DNA from: GCA-003244245 sp963823755
Lineage (GTDB): Bacteria > Actinomycetota > Actinomycetes > Mycobacteriales > Pseudonocardiaceae
Length of the DNA: 64,000 nucleotides
Reading direction: 5' to 3'
Assembly: GCA_963823755.1 (NCBI GenBank)
Contig: CAWGMP010000011.1
Coordinates: forward strand, 124,001-188,000
Part shown: positions 17,560 through 25,817 of the stretch, one piece after another
How the letters are laid out: the number at the start of each line of letters is the position of its first letter
How positions within the stretch are numbered: the stretch's first letter is position 1
Notes under the pieces: generated by a model
What the model was told of the DNA's origin: nothing
The model's input: only the letters and a program-made list of their open reading frames with translations
Databases searched by the model: none
Position numbers and translations under genes: made by a program

Positions 17560-18703
17560 TTGGCCGTGGCTAGTTTGATGCACGTTCAGGCTGGCATGAT
17601 CTGCTGTGGCTGGCAGGCCTACCAGCCGGGTGTGGGGGCTACCGTGGCGGTGGTCGCTGATCTCGGGAGGAATGACGTGCACCGCCGCGATTTCCTGTGC
17701 AGTGCCCCGTTTGTTGCTGCTGCAGCGGTCGCCCCCAGCCGTGACTGGCTGCTCGCCACCCTGGACGCCACCAGGCCACGGGCCGGGGGAAGGGTCGATC
17801 ACGGCCAGGTCGTGGCGATCCGTGAGACATTCGCCGTCTACCAGGAAGCGGACGTGATGCGCGGCGGTGGTCACGCCCGCCACGCGCTGGCCCAGTACGT
17901 CACGGGCCACGTACTGCCACTAGTGCGCCACGTCGACCCCGAGACCGACACCGGCGCGGCCTTGTTCGCCGCCGCCAGCGAGCAGACTTACCTGCTGGGA
18001 TGGATGGCCTTCGACGACGGCCGCCAAGCCCTCGCGCAGCGCTACCTCAAGCAGTCCCTGCGGCTGGCGCAAGCTTCCGGGGACGCGATGCTCGGCTCGC
18101 ATGTGCTGGCTGGAATGAGCGATCAGGTTCGAATGCTGGGGCCATCCGTAGGAAGCTTTACGGCTGGCTACCGTCGGCCGCCACGGGCTGCGCCGCGCCT
18201 ACAGTCCAGCCTGTGCGGCGGACCTGTGGGCGCTGCAGGCCAGGGCCCACGCCGCCCTCGGTGATTCCCGCGAAGCCTCGCACGCCGTCGCCCAGTCCGA
18301 GGCTGCCTTCACCAGCGTCCAGCGCGACGACGAGCCCGAATGGGCGCGATTCATCGACACCGCCTACCTCGCCGGGGAATGGGCCAACGCCTTCGGTGAC
18401 ATCACCAGGCCGGTGGAGTCCACCCGATTCGCCCGACGGTCAACCGCCGAAGCCCGCAACCAGAACCGAGCCCGCCGCGGTGCACTGAGCCAAGCCGCCC
18501 TCACCACCGGTCACGTCGATCTTGACACCGCGGTGCACAACGCCAACCGGGCCCTGGACCTCGCCCTCACCGTCAAGTCGTCCCGCTGCACCAAAGCCAT
18601 CACCGACCTCCGGGCCCGCATCCAACCGTTCCACACCATCGCAGCCGCCCGCGACTTCGACGAGCGAGCCCGCCTCACCCTGGCAGCCAACCATCAGGCC
18701 TAA
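17560..18703 (+). pseudogene. decayed XRE-TPR regulator, HTH missing
   Basis: Remnant of the C-terminal (TPR) part of an actinomycete XRE-family regulator. The first frame reads HRRDFLCSAPF (the usual junction after the HTH domain) and continues through TYLLGWMAFDDGRQALAQRY to MSDQVRML at about 18137. The homologous continuation (EALRLATVGRHGLRRAYSPA, LWALQARAHAALGDS) is in the next frame and starts with an in-frame TAG at 18149-18151, then runs to the TAA at 18701. So there is both a frameshift and a nonsense codon. No helix-turn-helix is found upstream. An intact relative lies at 19573-20919. Confidence 0.8.
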
Positions 18704-18899
18704 TCCAACCGCGGTGCCTGGCCCCGATTGCGCAGCTAAGGGGACAGGCTTGCAGTGAGGCGACACCACCACTTCGCGATGCAATGCCGCGTAGTTAGGG
18801 GTTCTGAGCTCGGGTCAAGGAGATCGTGGTGATCGGCGTGGCGGGTGATCAGGCGACGGGACCTCTGGTAGATCGGGTCAACCCATCACGATCTTTCCG

Positions 18900-19387
18900 A
18901 TGCCAGAGGCCCCGTTGCGCACTCAGTCTGCCACGACCACCCTCACCCGTGCCGTCACTGTCGCCGCGGGTGTCTTTGCGCCCGGTCATCTGGGTGAGCT
19001 GACTCAGTATCTGCCGTTCGAGCTGGTCGATGACGTCTTGGAGCGGACCAGAACTGTGCAGCACAGGCTGCGTGAGCTGCCCTCGCGGGTCGGGGTGTAT
19101 TTCGTGCTGGCGCTGGGCCTGTTCCCGCGCCTGGGATACACGCGGGTCTGGGAGAAGCTGACCGCCGGGCCGGCAGGCATGGCGGTATTTGTCCCCTCGG
19201 AGAAGGCCCTGCGTGATCTGCGCCGCCGGCTCGGGCCGGCGCCGATGAAAGCCCTGTTTGAGGTGGTGGCCGGGCCGCTGGCCCAGCCGCACACTCCCGG
19301 GGTGCGCTTCGGTGGGCTGCGCTTCGGTGGGCTGCGCACGGTCGCCTTCGATGGCTGCAACTCGTTGAAGGTGCCCGACACTAATAG
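18900..19387 (+). mobile_element. IS4-type transposase, N-terminal remnant
   Basis: Start and first 160 aa of an IS4/ISXac-like DDE transposase: FELVDDVLERT, RLRELPSRVGVYFVLALGLF, YTRVWEKL and LRDLRRRLGPAPMKALFEVV, then the first catalytic Asp in VAFDGCNSLKVPDT. Similarity stops abruptly after PDT at about 19387; the rest of the open frame to 19460 is unrelated, so the element is cut before the remaining catalytic residues. About 35-40 bases upstream of the ATG an inverted CCTCTGG/CCAGAGG pair begins, which may be part of the old end. It separates the dead and the living XRE-TPR genes. Confidence 0.8.
19304..19333 (+). repeat. 15-bp tandem duplication in transposase remnant
   Basis: GCGCTTCGGTGGGCT occurs twice head to tail (19304-19318, 19319-19333), adding RFGGL twice to the reading frame. 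In-frame slippage product. Confidence 0.9.
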
Positions 19388-19572
19388 AGTCCTGCGAAAC
19401 TGTTTTCGTAGGTCAGGGGCGTGCTCTGGGGGCCTCGGTCGGTTTTGCCCCCACGGATGATCACTGTTTACCCTGCGCTACCCCGGGTGCTCCCGAGCAC
19501 GCAACGCTGGATTGACTGGTGTCACCAGATCCGGTCTACGCTGTGACCCTTTCCGTAGAGCGGTGGACCGCT

Positions 19573-20919
19573 ATGAACACTGAGCATGCCGACGAGAAGC
19601 CGGTCCCGGTGATCGACCCTGCGTTGTGGGAGCAACCGGACATGCGGGCCGTGTTGGCTGCCCGTGATATTGGTGCGCTGTACCGGGCGTTGACCGAAGC
19701 AGGGCTCAGCCAGTACCGGATCGCCCGGTTGACCGGGCAGTCGCAGTCGGAGGTGTCGGAGATCATCGGCGGGCGGCGGGTGATCGCCTATGAGGTGCTG
19801 GAGCGTATCGCTGAGGGGTTGGGTGTCCCCCGGGAACTCATGGGGCTCAGCTACGGCGACAGCAACGCCTACCGTGGACATGAGGTAACGGCCACTGACG
19901 ACCCCCGGGAGGGGGTGACGGACGAGATGCTGCGTAGGCACTTCATCGCCGGGTTGGCTTCTGCCGCATTCGGTCGACCAGTGCTCGCCGGGCTGCTAGA
20001 CCCGTCTCCAGTGAGCGTTCAGCACGTGCCGCTGCCCTCCCGGCTGGCCCTGCGCGATGTCACCGATTTGAGGGTGGGAACTGAGCAGTTGCGGTCCCTG
20101 TCGCTGCGGTATGGCGGGCAGGCCGACATCGTGGACGCCGTAGCGAACCGGGCGATGCGGTTGCTGACGGTGCCCGCAGACGATGCGGTGCAGCGGTCCC
20201 TCCGGTCGGCACTATCCGAGTTGCGTGAGTTCGCCGGGTGGTGCTGCTTCGATCAGCGCGCGTACGGGGTCGCGGGAACGCACTTCACCGAGGCCGTGGG
20301 GTTAGCCCGCGCTGCCAACGACCCTTATGGCGCCGCGTACACGCTGTACCACGCGGGTTGCATGACCGAGGAACGCGGCTATCCCAACGACGCGCTCAAG
20401 CTGTTCCAGCTCAGCCAGTTCAAGCTGTGCGAGAGTAATGATCCTCGTGCGCCTGTCTTGGGTGCGGGGTTGCGGGTGGACTCTGCCAGCGCCCTGGCGC
20501 ACCTGGGACGAGCGGATATGGCGCGATCGGAGTTGGCTGCTGCGTGGGACATTTGGCAGCCGCCCCGCGAGAACGATCGGGGGGGTATGGAGTGGGTGAC
20601 CGCGCTAGTCGAACGGGACCTGGGACGGCTCGACACCGCTGAGCGGTTCGCCGCGCTGTCGGTGCGTCACTGGGGTAGCAGCGGCAACCGTCGTGACGCT
20701 GCCCTGCCAGCAATCACACTCGCTGAGCTGCACGTGACGACCGGGGAGCCTAGTGGGCTTACCTTGGCTAAGAGCGCGATCAACAGTGTGGCGCCGTTGC
20801 GTTCGGTGCGTGCTCGGGAGCGGCTCTTGCCGCTGGCCGACGCCCTGGACACCCGCCGGGGCAGCGATTACCAGGAACTCGCTCGGACGGCCCGGCAGGT
20901 AGCCACCACGCGAGTGTAA
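19573..20919 (+). CDS. XRE family regulator with TPR domain
   Basis: 448 aa from the ATG at 19573 (MNTEHADEKPV); the frame extends back to 19519 without a better ribosome-binding site. The N-terminal HTH is readable: ALTEAGLSQYRIARLTGQSQ, then SEVSEIIGGRRVI and LERIAEGLGVPRELMGL (about residues 35-95). A link with RRHFIAGLASAAFG follows, and residues 170-445 form helical TPR-like repeats (AGWCCFDQRAYGVAGTHFTE, YLLYHA-like repeats), ending in QELARTARQVATTRV. Such regulators are abundant in actinomycetes, often next to secondary-metabolite or conflict genes; the target is unknown. The same architecture ends the window at 63242-64000, with a closely similar C-terminal motif. Confidence 0.88.
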   Translation: MNTEHADEKPVPVIDPALWEQPDMRAVLAARDIGALYRALTEAGLSQYRIARLTGQSQSEVSEIIGGRRVIAYEVLERIAEGLGVPRELMGLSYGDSNAYRGHEVTATDDPREGVTDEMLRRHFIAGLASAAFGRPVLAGLLDPSPVSVQHVPLPSRLALRDVTDLRVGTEQLRSLSLRYGGQADIVDAVANRAMRLLTVPADDAVQRSLRSALSELREFAGWCCFDQRAYGVAGTHFTEAVGLARAANDPYGAAYTLYHAGCMTEERGYPNDALKLFQLSQFKLCESNDPRAPVLGAGLRVDSASALAHLGRADMARSELAAAWDIWQPPRENDRGGMEWVTALVERDLGRLDTAERFAALSVRHWGSSGNRRDAALPAITLAELHVTTGEPSGLTLAKSAINSVAPLRSVRARERLLPLADALDTRRGSDYQELARTARQVATTRV

Positions 20920-21043
20920 CCGCCTCGGTCACCTACGGGTATCGATCAGTCAAACGGATTTACGAAATAGATGCTACTATTTTGCCAGATGCGTCCCGGA
21001 CCCCGGCGCTACAAGAGCCGGAAACTTGCCGGGAGGCGAGGCC

Positions 21044-21898
21044 ATGACCCCGTCGCTGGCAGCGAAGGCAGGCGTGCCCCCCTCCTCCGTGGCGCTGAAC
21101 CACTTGTATTACGGCGACAACCTTGACGTTCTCCGTCGTCACATCGCGAGTGAATCTGTAGACCTCGTGTATTTAGATCCTCCGTTCAACTCGAACCGCT
21201 CCTATAACGTGCTGTTTAAGGGGAAAACCGGTGAGGACTCTCCCGCACAGATCGAGGCGTTCGGCGACACGTGGACCTGGAGCCACGAGACGGAAGCGCT
21301 CTATCAGGAGCTGGTAGCCAACTCCATCGAGTTACATCGTGTACTGAAATCCGCAGGTTCCCTATATCTGCACTGCGACCCGACCGCCAGTCACTACTTG
21401 AAGATATTGCTTGACGCAATCTTTGGTCCACGGCGGTTCGGTGGGGAAATTGTATGGAAGCGAACGACCGCGCATAGCGACAGCAAGCAAGGACGGAAGC
21501 TGTCGGGGCGTGTTCACGACGCGTTGCTTCTCTATGTAAAAGATAGTGAATGGACATGGAACACAACCTATACTCCGTATGATCAGGAATACGTCGGATC
21601 CCATTACAGATTCATAGAGGACGGTACTGGTCGCAGATATCGTAAGGATAATCTGACTGCGGCCAAGCCTGGCGGAGACACCAGTTACGAGTGGAACGGA
21701 GCTAGACCCTACTCAGGCCGCTACTGGGCGTACAGCAAGGAGGGGATGCAGCAGTTTGAGGATAAAGGACTGCTCATATACACACGGACGGGTATGCCTG
21801 AGCTGAAACGCTACCTAGACGAGATGCCTGGAGTGCCGCTTCAAGATTTATGGACGGATATCGATGCCTCGACGAGCAGACCTCCAGCACTTTCGTAA
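21044..21898 (+). pseudogene. DNA methyltransferase (N4/N6), C-terminally truncated
   Basis: 284 aa, with a ribosome-binding site (GGGAGGCGAGG) before the ATG at 21044. The N-terminal half of a type III/beta-class DNA methyltransferase is intact: LNHLYYGDNLDVLRRHI, the catalytic motif IV DLVYLDPPFNSNRSYNV, TWSHETEALYQELV and GSLYLHCDPTASHYLK. The family continues after DLWTDI with a GYPTQKPE-type segment and the SAM-binding FxGxG motif. Here similarity ends at about 21858 and the frame stops 40 bases later, so the SAM-binding motif is missing and the protein should be inactive. Base composition is markedly lower in GC than the neighbours and more codons end in A/T, indicating recent transfer. 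No restriction subunit is nearby. Confidence 0.82.
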
Positions 21899-22097
21899 CG
21901 CTACGACCCCTTTAGTCGTACTTCCGGCCGACCGTCGATCACCACGTCCCCTCAGGCACGGTCCCGATTACACGTATCTGGGCGTTATCACAGGAACCAT
22001 CACCGATCACCATGCCCGCATCAGCCGACCTTACACTCGCTGACCAGGGGAAACGGTCACTGTGGCCCCTTCCTGGCGTACCAGTGTCATACCCGCT

Positions 22098-22256
22098 CTA
22101 CGCGCTGTCGGCGCTGGCGGTGTGCTGGGCCGGCAGCGCAGCCATCTCGTTGCGGACACCCTCGAGGTCCTCGAGGCGACGGTGAACAGCCTCGACACGC
22201 TGTCGAAGCGCGAGGAGATCTGCGGCCAGCAGCTCGGCCAGGTCCTCGTCAGCCAA
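22098..22256 (-). CDS. 52-aa coiled-coil peptide downstream of PIMT
   Basis: Starts with TTG at 22256, overlapping the last bases of the methyltransferase gene (its TGA is 22251-22249), and ends with TAG at 22098. The product begins ADEDLAELLAADLLALRQ and continues with a heptad-like, acidic helix (RVEAVHRRLEDLEGVRNEM) and a short tail (ASADSA). Codon use fits a coding frame. The overlap suggests translational coupling to the PIMT gene and a place in the same operon. No family is recognised; a small partner, scaffold or leader-binding protein is possible, but nothing proves it. Confidence 0.5.
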   Translation of the reverse strand: MADEDLAELLAADLLALRQRVEAVHRRLEDLEGVRNEMAALPAQHTASADSA

Positions 22257-23448
22257 CCTTGTCCTTGGGTTCTGCCTGGCCGTGTTCGATCGGGTACGGC
22301 GGTGGACTCGTGAGGGGGAAGGCCCGCACGACGCTGCGGGGGTCGTCGAGCCACACTGTTTGGGTGTCAGGGGTCATGGTCATGCCGAAGCGGGTGGGGT
22401 CTGGTTTGTTGTGGTCGTACCACCAGTCGTAGGCGGCGACGGCTTCGTCCCACAGTCGGCGGGGGCCGAGTTGGTGGACGACGAGGGGGTTCGGTGAGGT
22501 GAGGCGGGCATCCAGGCGTGCCCAGGACTGGGTGGTGATGTCATCGAGTTCCAGGACGTGGTGGTCTGTACCGAATTTGTTGAGTTCGACAGTGAGGGCG
22601 CAGCGGGGTAGCTGTAGTCCGATGGAGAATCCGGCCCGATCACTGTTGATCATGTGGAAGAAGTCCCATCCGTGCACGTCGGTGGTGGTGACCTCGGCAC
22701 ACTGGATCTGGGCGTGGGTGGGTTGGTAGAACCGGCGTCGGTGGGCGCGGAGCCGCATGAACGCCAGATCCCCGTGGAAGCGGCCGGTGGCGCTGCCCTC
22801 GCTGGTTATGCGCAGGGTGAGCATGACGCCGTTGCAGTAGTCGGTTCCCCACGGGGTGACGAGGAGACCACCGGGGCGGGTTTGCGTCAGCCAGGGCGTA
22901 GGGACGGTCTCGCGGACTGCGACGGTCGCCAGCACCCGGTCATAGGGTGCCCCCTCAAGATGGCCTTCTGCCCCGTCTCCGGTGATCACTTGTGGTGAGT
23001 ATCCGGCGGCGGCCAACGCTGCTCGTGCGCCCTGGGCGATCACTGGATCGACTTCGATGCTGACCACCCGGCCCTGTGTCCCGACGCGTCGGGACAATAA
23101 TGCGGCGTTCCACCCGGTGCCGGTGCCGATCTCCAGGACCGAATGTCCGGGGTGTACGTCCAGCGCATCGAGCATGTCGGCCACGATCGAGGGCTTGCTA
23201 CACGAACTCGACGGGGACCAGCCGGTGTCACCGGCTGCGGTGTGACCCTCATCGACCTGAGTGATTACCGGCTCGTTGGCCGCGACCAGCTCTCGCCAGC
23301 GTGGCAGATCATCGCGTCTGGACAAGGTGGTGAACCCAGAGTGGGAGCCGACGACAGCGCCGATATCAACCCAGATGGTCTCGGGGATAAACGGGTCCCG
23401 AGGCACCTGCGCGATCAACTCACGCCAGTCCGTCCGAGCTGTCACCAC
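22249..23448 (-). CDS. PIMT-like O-methyltransferase, RiPP type
   Basis: 399 aa from the GTG at 23448 (GTG 23445 possible), directly after GGGGGG. The N-terminal 215 aa resemble protein-L-isoaspartate O-methyltransferase: SKPSIVADMLDALDVHPGH, the SAM-binding VLEIGTGTGWNAALLS (about residue 104), VVSIEVDP and ITGDGAEG followed by APYDRVLATVAV. The C-terminal 170 aa (LAFMRLRAHRRRFY, WDFFHMINSDRAGFSIGLQL, AVAAYDWWYDHNKPDPTRFG) is the extension seen in RiPP-associated PIMT homologues and absent from housekeeping PIMT. It methylates an Asp side chain in its likely peptide partner, which can then close to aspartimide. Seven bases separate it from the 51-aa peptide gene upstream, and no ATP-grasp gene is in the window, which argues against a graspetide. 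The frame runs on to 23616 but would overlap the peptide gene. Confidence 0.85.
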   Translation of the reverse strand: MVTARTDWRELIAQVPRDPFIPETIWVDIGAVVGSHSGFTTLSRRDDLPRWRELVAANEPVITQVDEGHTAAGDTGWSPSSSCSKPSIVADMLDALDVHPGHSVLEIGTGTGWNAALLSRRVGTQGRVVSIEVDPVIAQGARAALAAAGYSPQVITGDGAEGHLEGAPYDRVLATVAVRETVPTPWLTQTRPGGLLVTPWGTDYCNGVMLTLRITSEGSATGRFHGDLAFMRLRAHRRRFYQPTHAQIQCAEVTTTDVHGWDFFHMINSDRAGFSIGLQLPRCALTVELNKFGTDHHVLELDDITTQSWARLDARLTSPNPLVVHQLGPRRLWDEAVAAYDWWYDHNKPDPTRFGMTMTPDTQTVWLDDPRSVVRAFPLTSPPPYPIEHGQAEPKDKVG

Positions 23449-23455
23449 GCCCCCC

Positions 23456-23611
23456 TTAGTCGTCCTTTTCCGGGTCGTCCTGCTCCGGCGACTCATCCTT
23501 CTGATGCCTGCCGCGACCGTAGTCTTGGGGATTCTCCGTCTTGTCCGGTTGGTAGACACCCTGGCCATCGCGGTTCCCGTCGTGCCTGTTCGGCGTGCTG
23601 TCCTTGCCCAT
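23456..23611 (-). CDS. candidate RiPP precursor, 51 aa, acidic
   Basis: 51 aa from the ATG at 23611, preceded by AAGGGGA at good spacing, ending 7 bases before the PIMT-like gene. The product has no Cys and is highly charged (14 Asp/Glu against 8 Lys/Arg). It begins MGKDSTPNRHDGNRDGQG, contains two Asp-Gly dipeptides (residues 11-12 and 15-16), has YQPDKTENPQDYG in the middle, and ends in a very acidic tail (DESPEQDDPEKDD). Asp-Gly is the chemically favoured site for aspartimide formation. Size, charge, position and pairing with an extended PIMT fit an imiditide-type precursor. The longer frame back to 23806 has no suitable start. Function is inferred from context only. Confidence 0.7.
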   Translation of the reverse strand: MGKDSTPNRHDGNRDGQGVYQPDKTENPQDYGRGRHQKDESPEQDDPEKDD

Positions 23612-23699
23612 CGCATCCCCTTGATGGCCGCTACTGAGCACCGTGGCTATACCACGCTGCGATCCCTCTGCGCCAGCGCGCGTCGGATGGCCCGCTCCC

Positions 23700-24110
23700 G
23701 TGACCAGGCCACCACCGATGCTGCGGCAGCCCCGCCGGCCGCCGGCAAGGCAACCGCCGCGCGAGATGAGGTCAATACCCCGCGCTGGACACCCGCGACA
23801 CCACACTGGCCACCACGCAGGGCGAGCTGGCGCAGGTGGGTACCGAGGCCGTCGAACAGATCAGCGCCGCCGAGCAGCGGGCCACAGAGCAGATCCGGTC
23901 CGCGCAGGCTGACGCGCAGCAGCTCATCCACGCCATCACGCCTCCGGCGACCTGGCCCTCGCCGAGGTCTCCGCGGCGTGGCAAGCCGTCACCGACGCCG
24001 GTGACCGCGCAGAAGAACCTCATCAGGAATTGCGTCAGGCCCGCACCGACCACCGCGACCAGATAGCCGTGCAGCGCCCTGAACACCGCGCCGAACTTTG
24101 TCGCCGCCCG
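23700..24110 (+). pseudogene. decayed coiled-coil protein gene
   Basis: Consecutive frames give fragments of one helical, Ala/Glu/Gln-rich protein: DTRDTTLATTQGELAQV and GTEAVEQISAAEQRATEQI, then RSAQADAQQLIHAI, and, one frame over, SGDLALAEVSAAWQAVTDAG and EEPHQELRQARTDHRDQIAV. This resembles the coiled-coil part of KfrA-like or plasmid-borne DNA-binding proteins but is broken by at least one frameshift and has no intact N-terminal domain. It lies divergent from the RiPP-like operon. The identification of the parent family is tentative. Confidence 0.45.
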
Positions 24111-24427
24111 TCAACCCGCCGAGGACGCCCTGAACCCGATGCGTACCGAGCATCGCCACGAAACCGAGGCCCCACCCACCGCGCTCACTGTGCTGCGCAC
24201 AGCTCCCGACCCAAGCGGTCCGCCCCGCCGCCGCAACAAGGTCGCCAGCACACCGTCACAATAAGAACGGTGAACAACCACGACCAGCCGGAGCGGCTCA
24301 GGCGGTAAGCATCCCGGTATCAGACCTCGCTCCGTCGTCATGTCACCGAGCGTCTCCGCTCGCCTGAGACCCCCGTAAAGGGGCGGGACGCACAGGGCCC
24401 AACCGGGGATCCATGCATGCTGGGGTC

Positions 24428-25231
24428 ATGTCCGAAGCTCGCGAGATCTATGCCCACGGTCATCACGAGAGCGTGCTGCGCTCCCACCGGTGGCGAACCG
24501 CCGCTAACTCTGCTGCTTACCTCCTTGACCAGCTGGTCGCGGGGACGGATGTGCTCGACGTCGGCTGCGGCCCGGGGACGATCACGGGCGACTTCGCCCG
24601 CAGGGTGGGGCCTGGTCGAGTGGTTGGCATCGACCGCGCCGTCGAGGTGGTCGAGGCGGCGTGTCGCGAGGCTGAGGGCATCGCCAACGTCGAATTTCGA
24701 GTTGGTGATGTTTACCGGTTGCCCACCGCCGACGCCGCCTTTGACGTCGTCCACGCGCACCAGCTGCTCCAGCACCTCTCCGACCCGGTCGCCGCGCTGG
24801 TAGAGATGCGGCGGAGCTGTCGACCCAATGGGGTCGTTGCCGCTCGCGACAGCGACTACGCCTCGGCGATCTGGTACCCGGAGGATCCCGCCCTCGACCG
24901 CTGGCTCAGCCTGCAGCGGCGCGTGATGCGTGACAGCGGCGCCAACCCCGATGCGGGACGCCGGCTGCTGGGGTGGGCGCGTCGCGCGGGATTTTCGCAA
25001 GTGGTCCCCTCAGCTTCAGTGTGGTGCTTCGCGACCCCCGAGGACCGCCACTGGTGGGGAGGGATGTGGGCCGATCGGGTTGTCGGTTCGGCGCTCGCCG
25101 AACAGGCAGTCGAGCGAGGGCTGGCTTCGAGAAACCAGCTTGAGGAGATCGCTGCGGCCTGGCGCCGGTGGGCGACCGCGCGCGAGGGCTGGTTTGCTGT
25201 GGTTCACGGCGAGGTCCTCTGCACTCCCTGA
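24428..25231 (+). CDS. class I SAM-dependent methyltransferase
   Basis: 267 aa from the ATG at 24428 (MSEAREIYAHGHHESVLRSH); an ATG at 24413 is possible. SAM-binding motif I is VLDVGCGPGTITGDFA (about residue 43), motif II VVGIDRAVEVVE, then FRVGDVYRLPTADAAFDVVH and LVEMRRSCRPNGVVAARDSD, as in UbiE/COQ5-type small-molecule methyltransferases. The C-terminal 100 residues hold a WYPEDPALDRW segment common in this subgroup. The substrate is unknown. It is transcribed away from the PIMT operon, so a role in that pathway is possible but not supported by an operon. Confidence 0.85.
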   Translation: MSEAREIYAHGHHESVLRSHRWRTAANSAAYLLDQLVAGTDVLDVGCGPGTITGDFARRVGPGRVVGIDRAVEVVEAACREAEGIANVEFRVGDVYRLPTADAAFDVVHAHQLLQHLSDPVAALVEMRRSCRPNGVVAARDSDYASAIWYPEDPALDRWLSLQRRVMRDSGANPDAGRRLLGWARRAGFSQVVPSASVWCFATPEDRHWWGGMWADRVVGSALAEQAVERGLASRNQLEEIAAAWRRWATAREGWFAVVHGEVLCTP

Positions 25232-25379
25232 CCCTCGGGATGACACCGCCGTCGCGACGAGCAAGCCGCCAAAACGAAGGATCGGCACCTCAAGGTTGGG
25301 CCAGGGCAGTGCCAGCGCTCCCCGAACTCACATGGGATCCGCACCATGCCGATAAGGAGAGCGGGAAAAACCGGGGGAG

Positions 25380-25640
25380 CTATGCGGCCAGTGTTTGGTG
25401 ATCGGTGGTGTGGGTGAAGTAGGGGTACCAGCGTCGGTAGTCGTTGGTGAGGGTGTTGTTGAGGACTCGGGTGCGGATCTGGAGCAGGAGGTGGGCTCCG
25501 CGGGGTGTCCAGCGCATCTGTTGTTTTTGACCATGCTGATCACCTGGTTGACGGTGGATTCCACGAACGCGGCCTTCCCGGACATCTCGCGGCGACCTGC
25601 GGGAACCGTGACCGATATCGATGTCTGCAGTCGGGTGCAC
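25380..25640 (-). mobile_element. ISKra4-type transposase, C-terminal remnant
   Basis: Minus strand. One frame gives FVESTVNQVISMVK and the next gives KKQQMRWTPRGAHLLLQIRT, RVLNNTLTNDYRRWYP. Together these match the conserved C-terminus of ISKra4-family transposases (EStVNQVi...MVKKQQMqWTP.GAHLLLQ.RT.VLN). The catalytic core upstream is missing and the remaining piece carries a frameshift, so this is a fossil. It lies between the methyltransferase and the kinase genes and marks this area as insertion-prone. Confidence 0.75.
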
Positions 25641-25817
25641 GGATGACCGAAGTCGTCTGCACGCGATGGGCTGCGGGTCGTCCGCCGCGCCGCCTGCTTG
25701 GCGAGTAGATCAATCCGCTGGGCGAGGGCTGTTCCGGGTAGCCGCCGAGGTCGTGAGGACGCCTCCATAACCTCGCGCTGAGCGGGCTTGGAGCGGGGCG
25801 GACGGTCGTCGCCGATG

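Noticed and set aside
22249..23611. graspetide cluster
   Set aside because: No ATP-grasp ligase in the window; the PIMT-like enzyme is the only tailoring enzyme.
22249..23616. long form of the PIMT gene starting at 23616
   Set aside because: The extra N-terminus is Arg/Thr-rich, overlaps the peptide gene in another frame, and the GTG at 23448 has a ribosome-binding site and family-like start.
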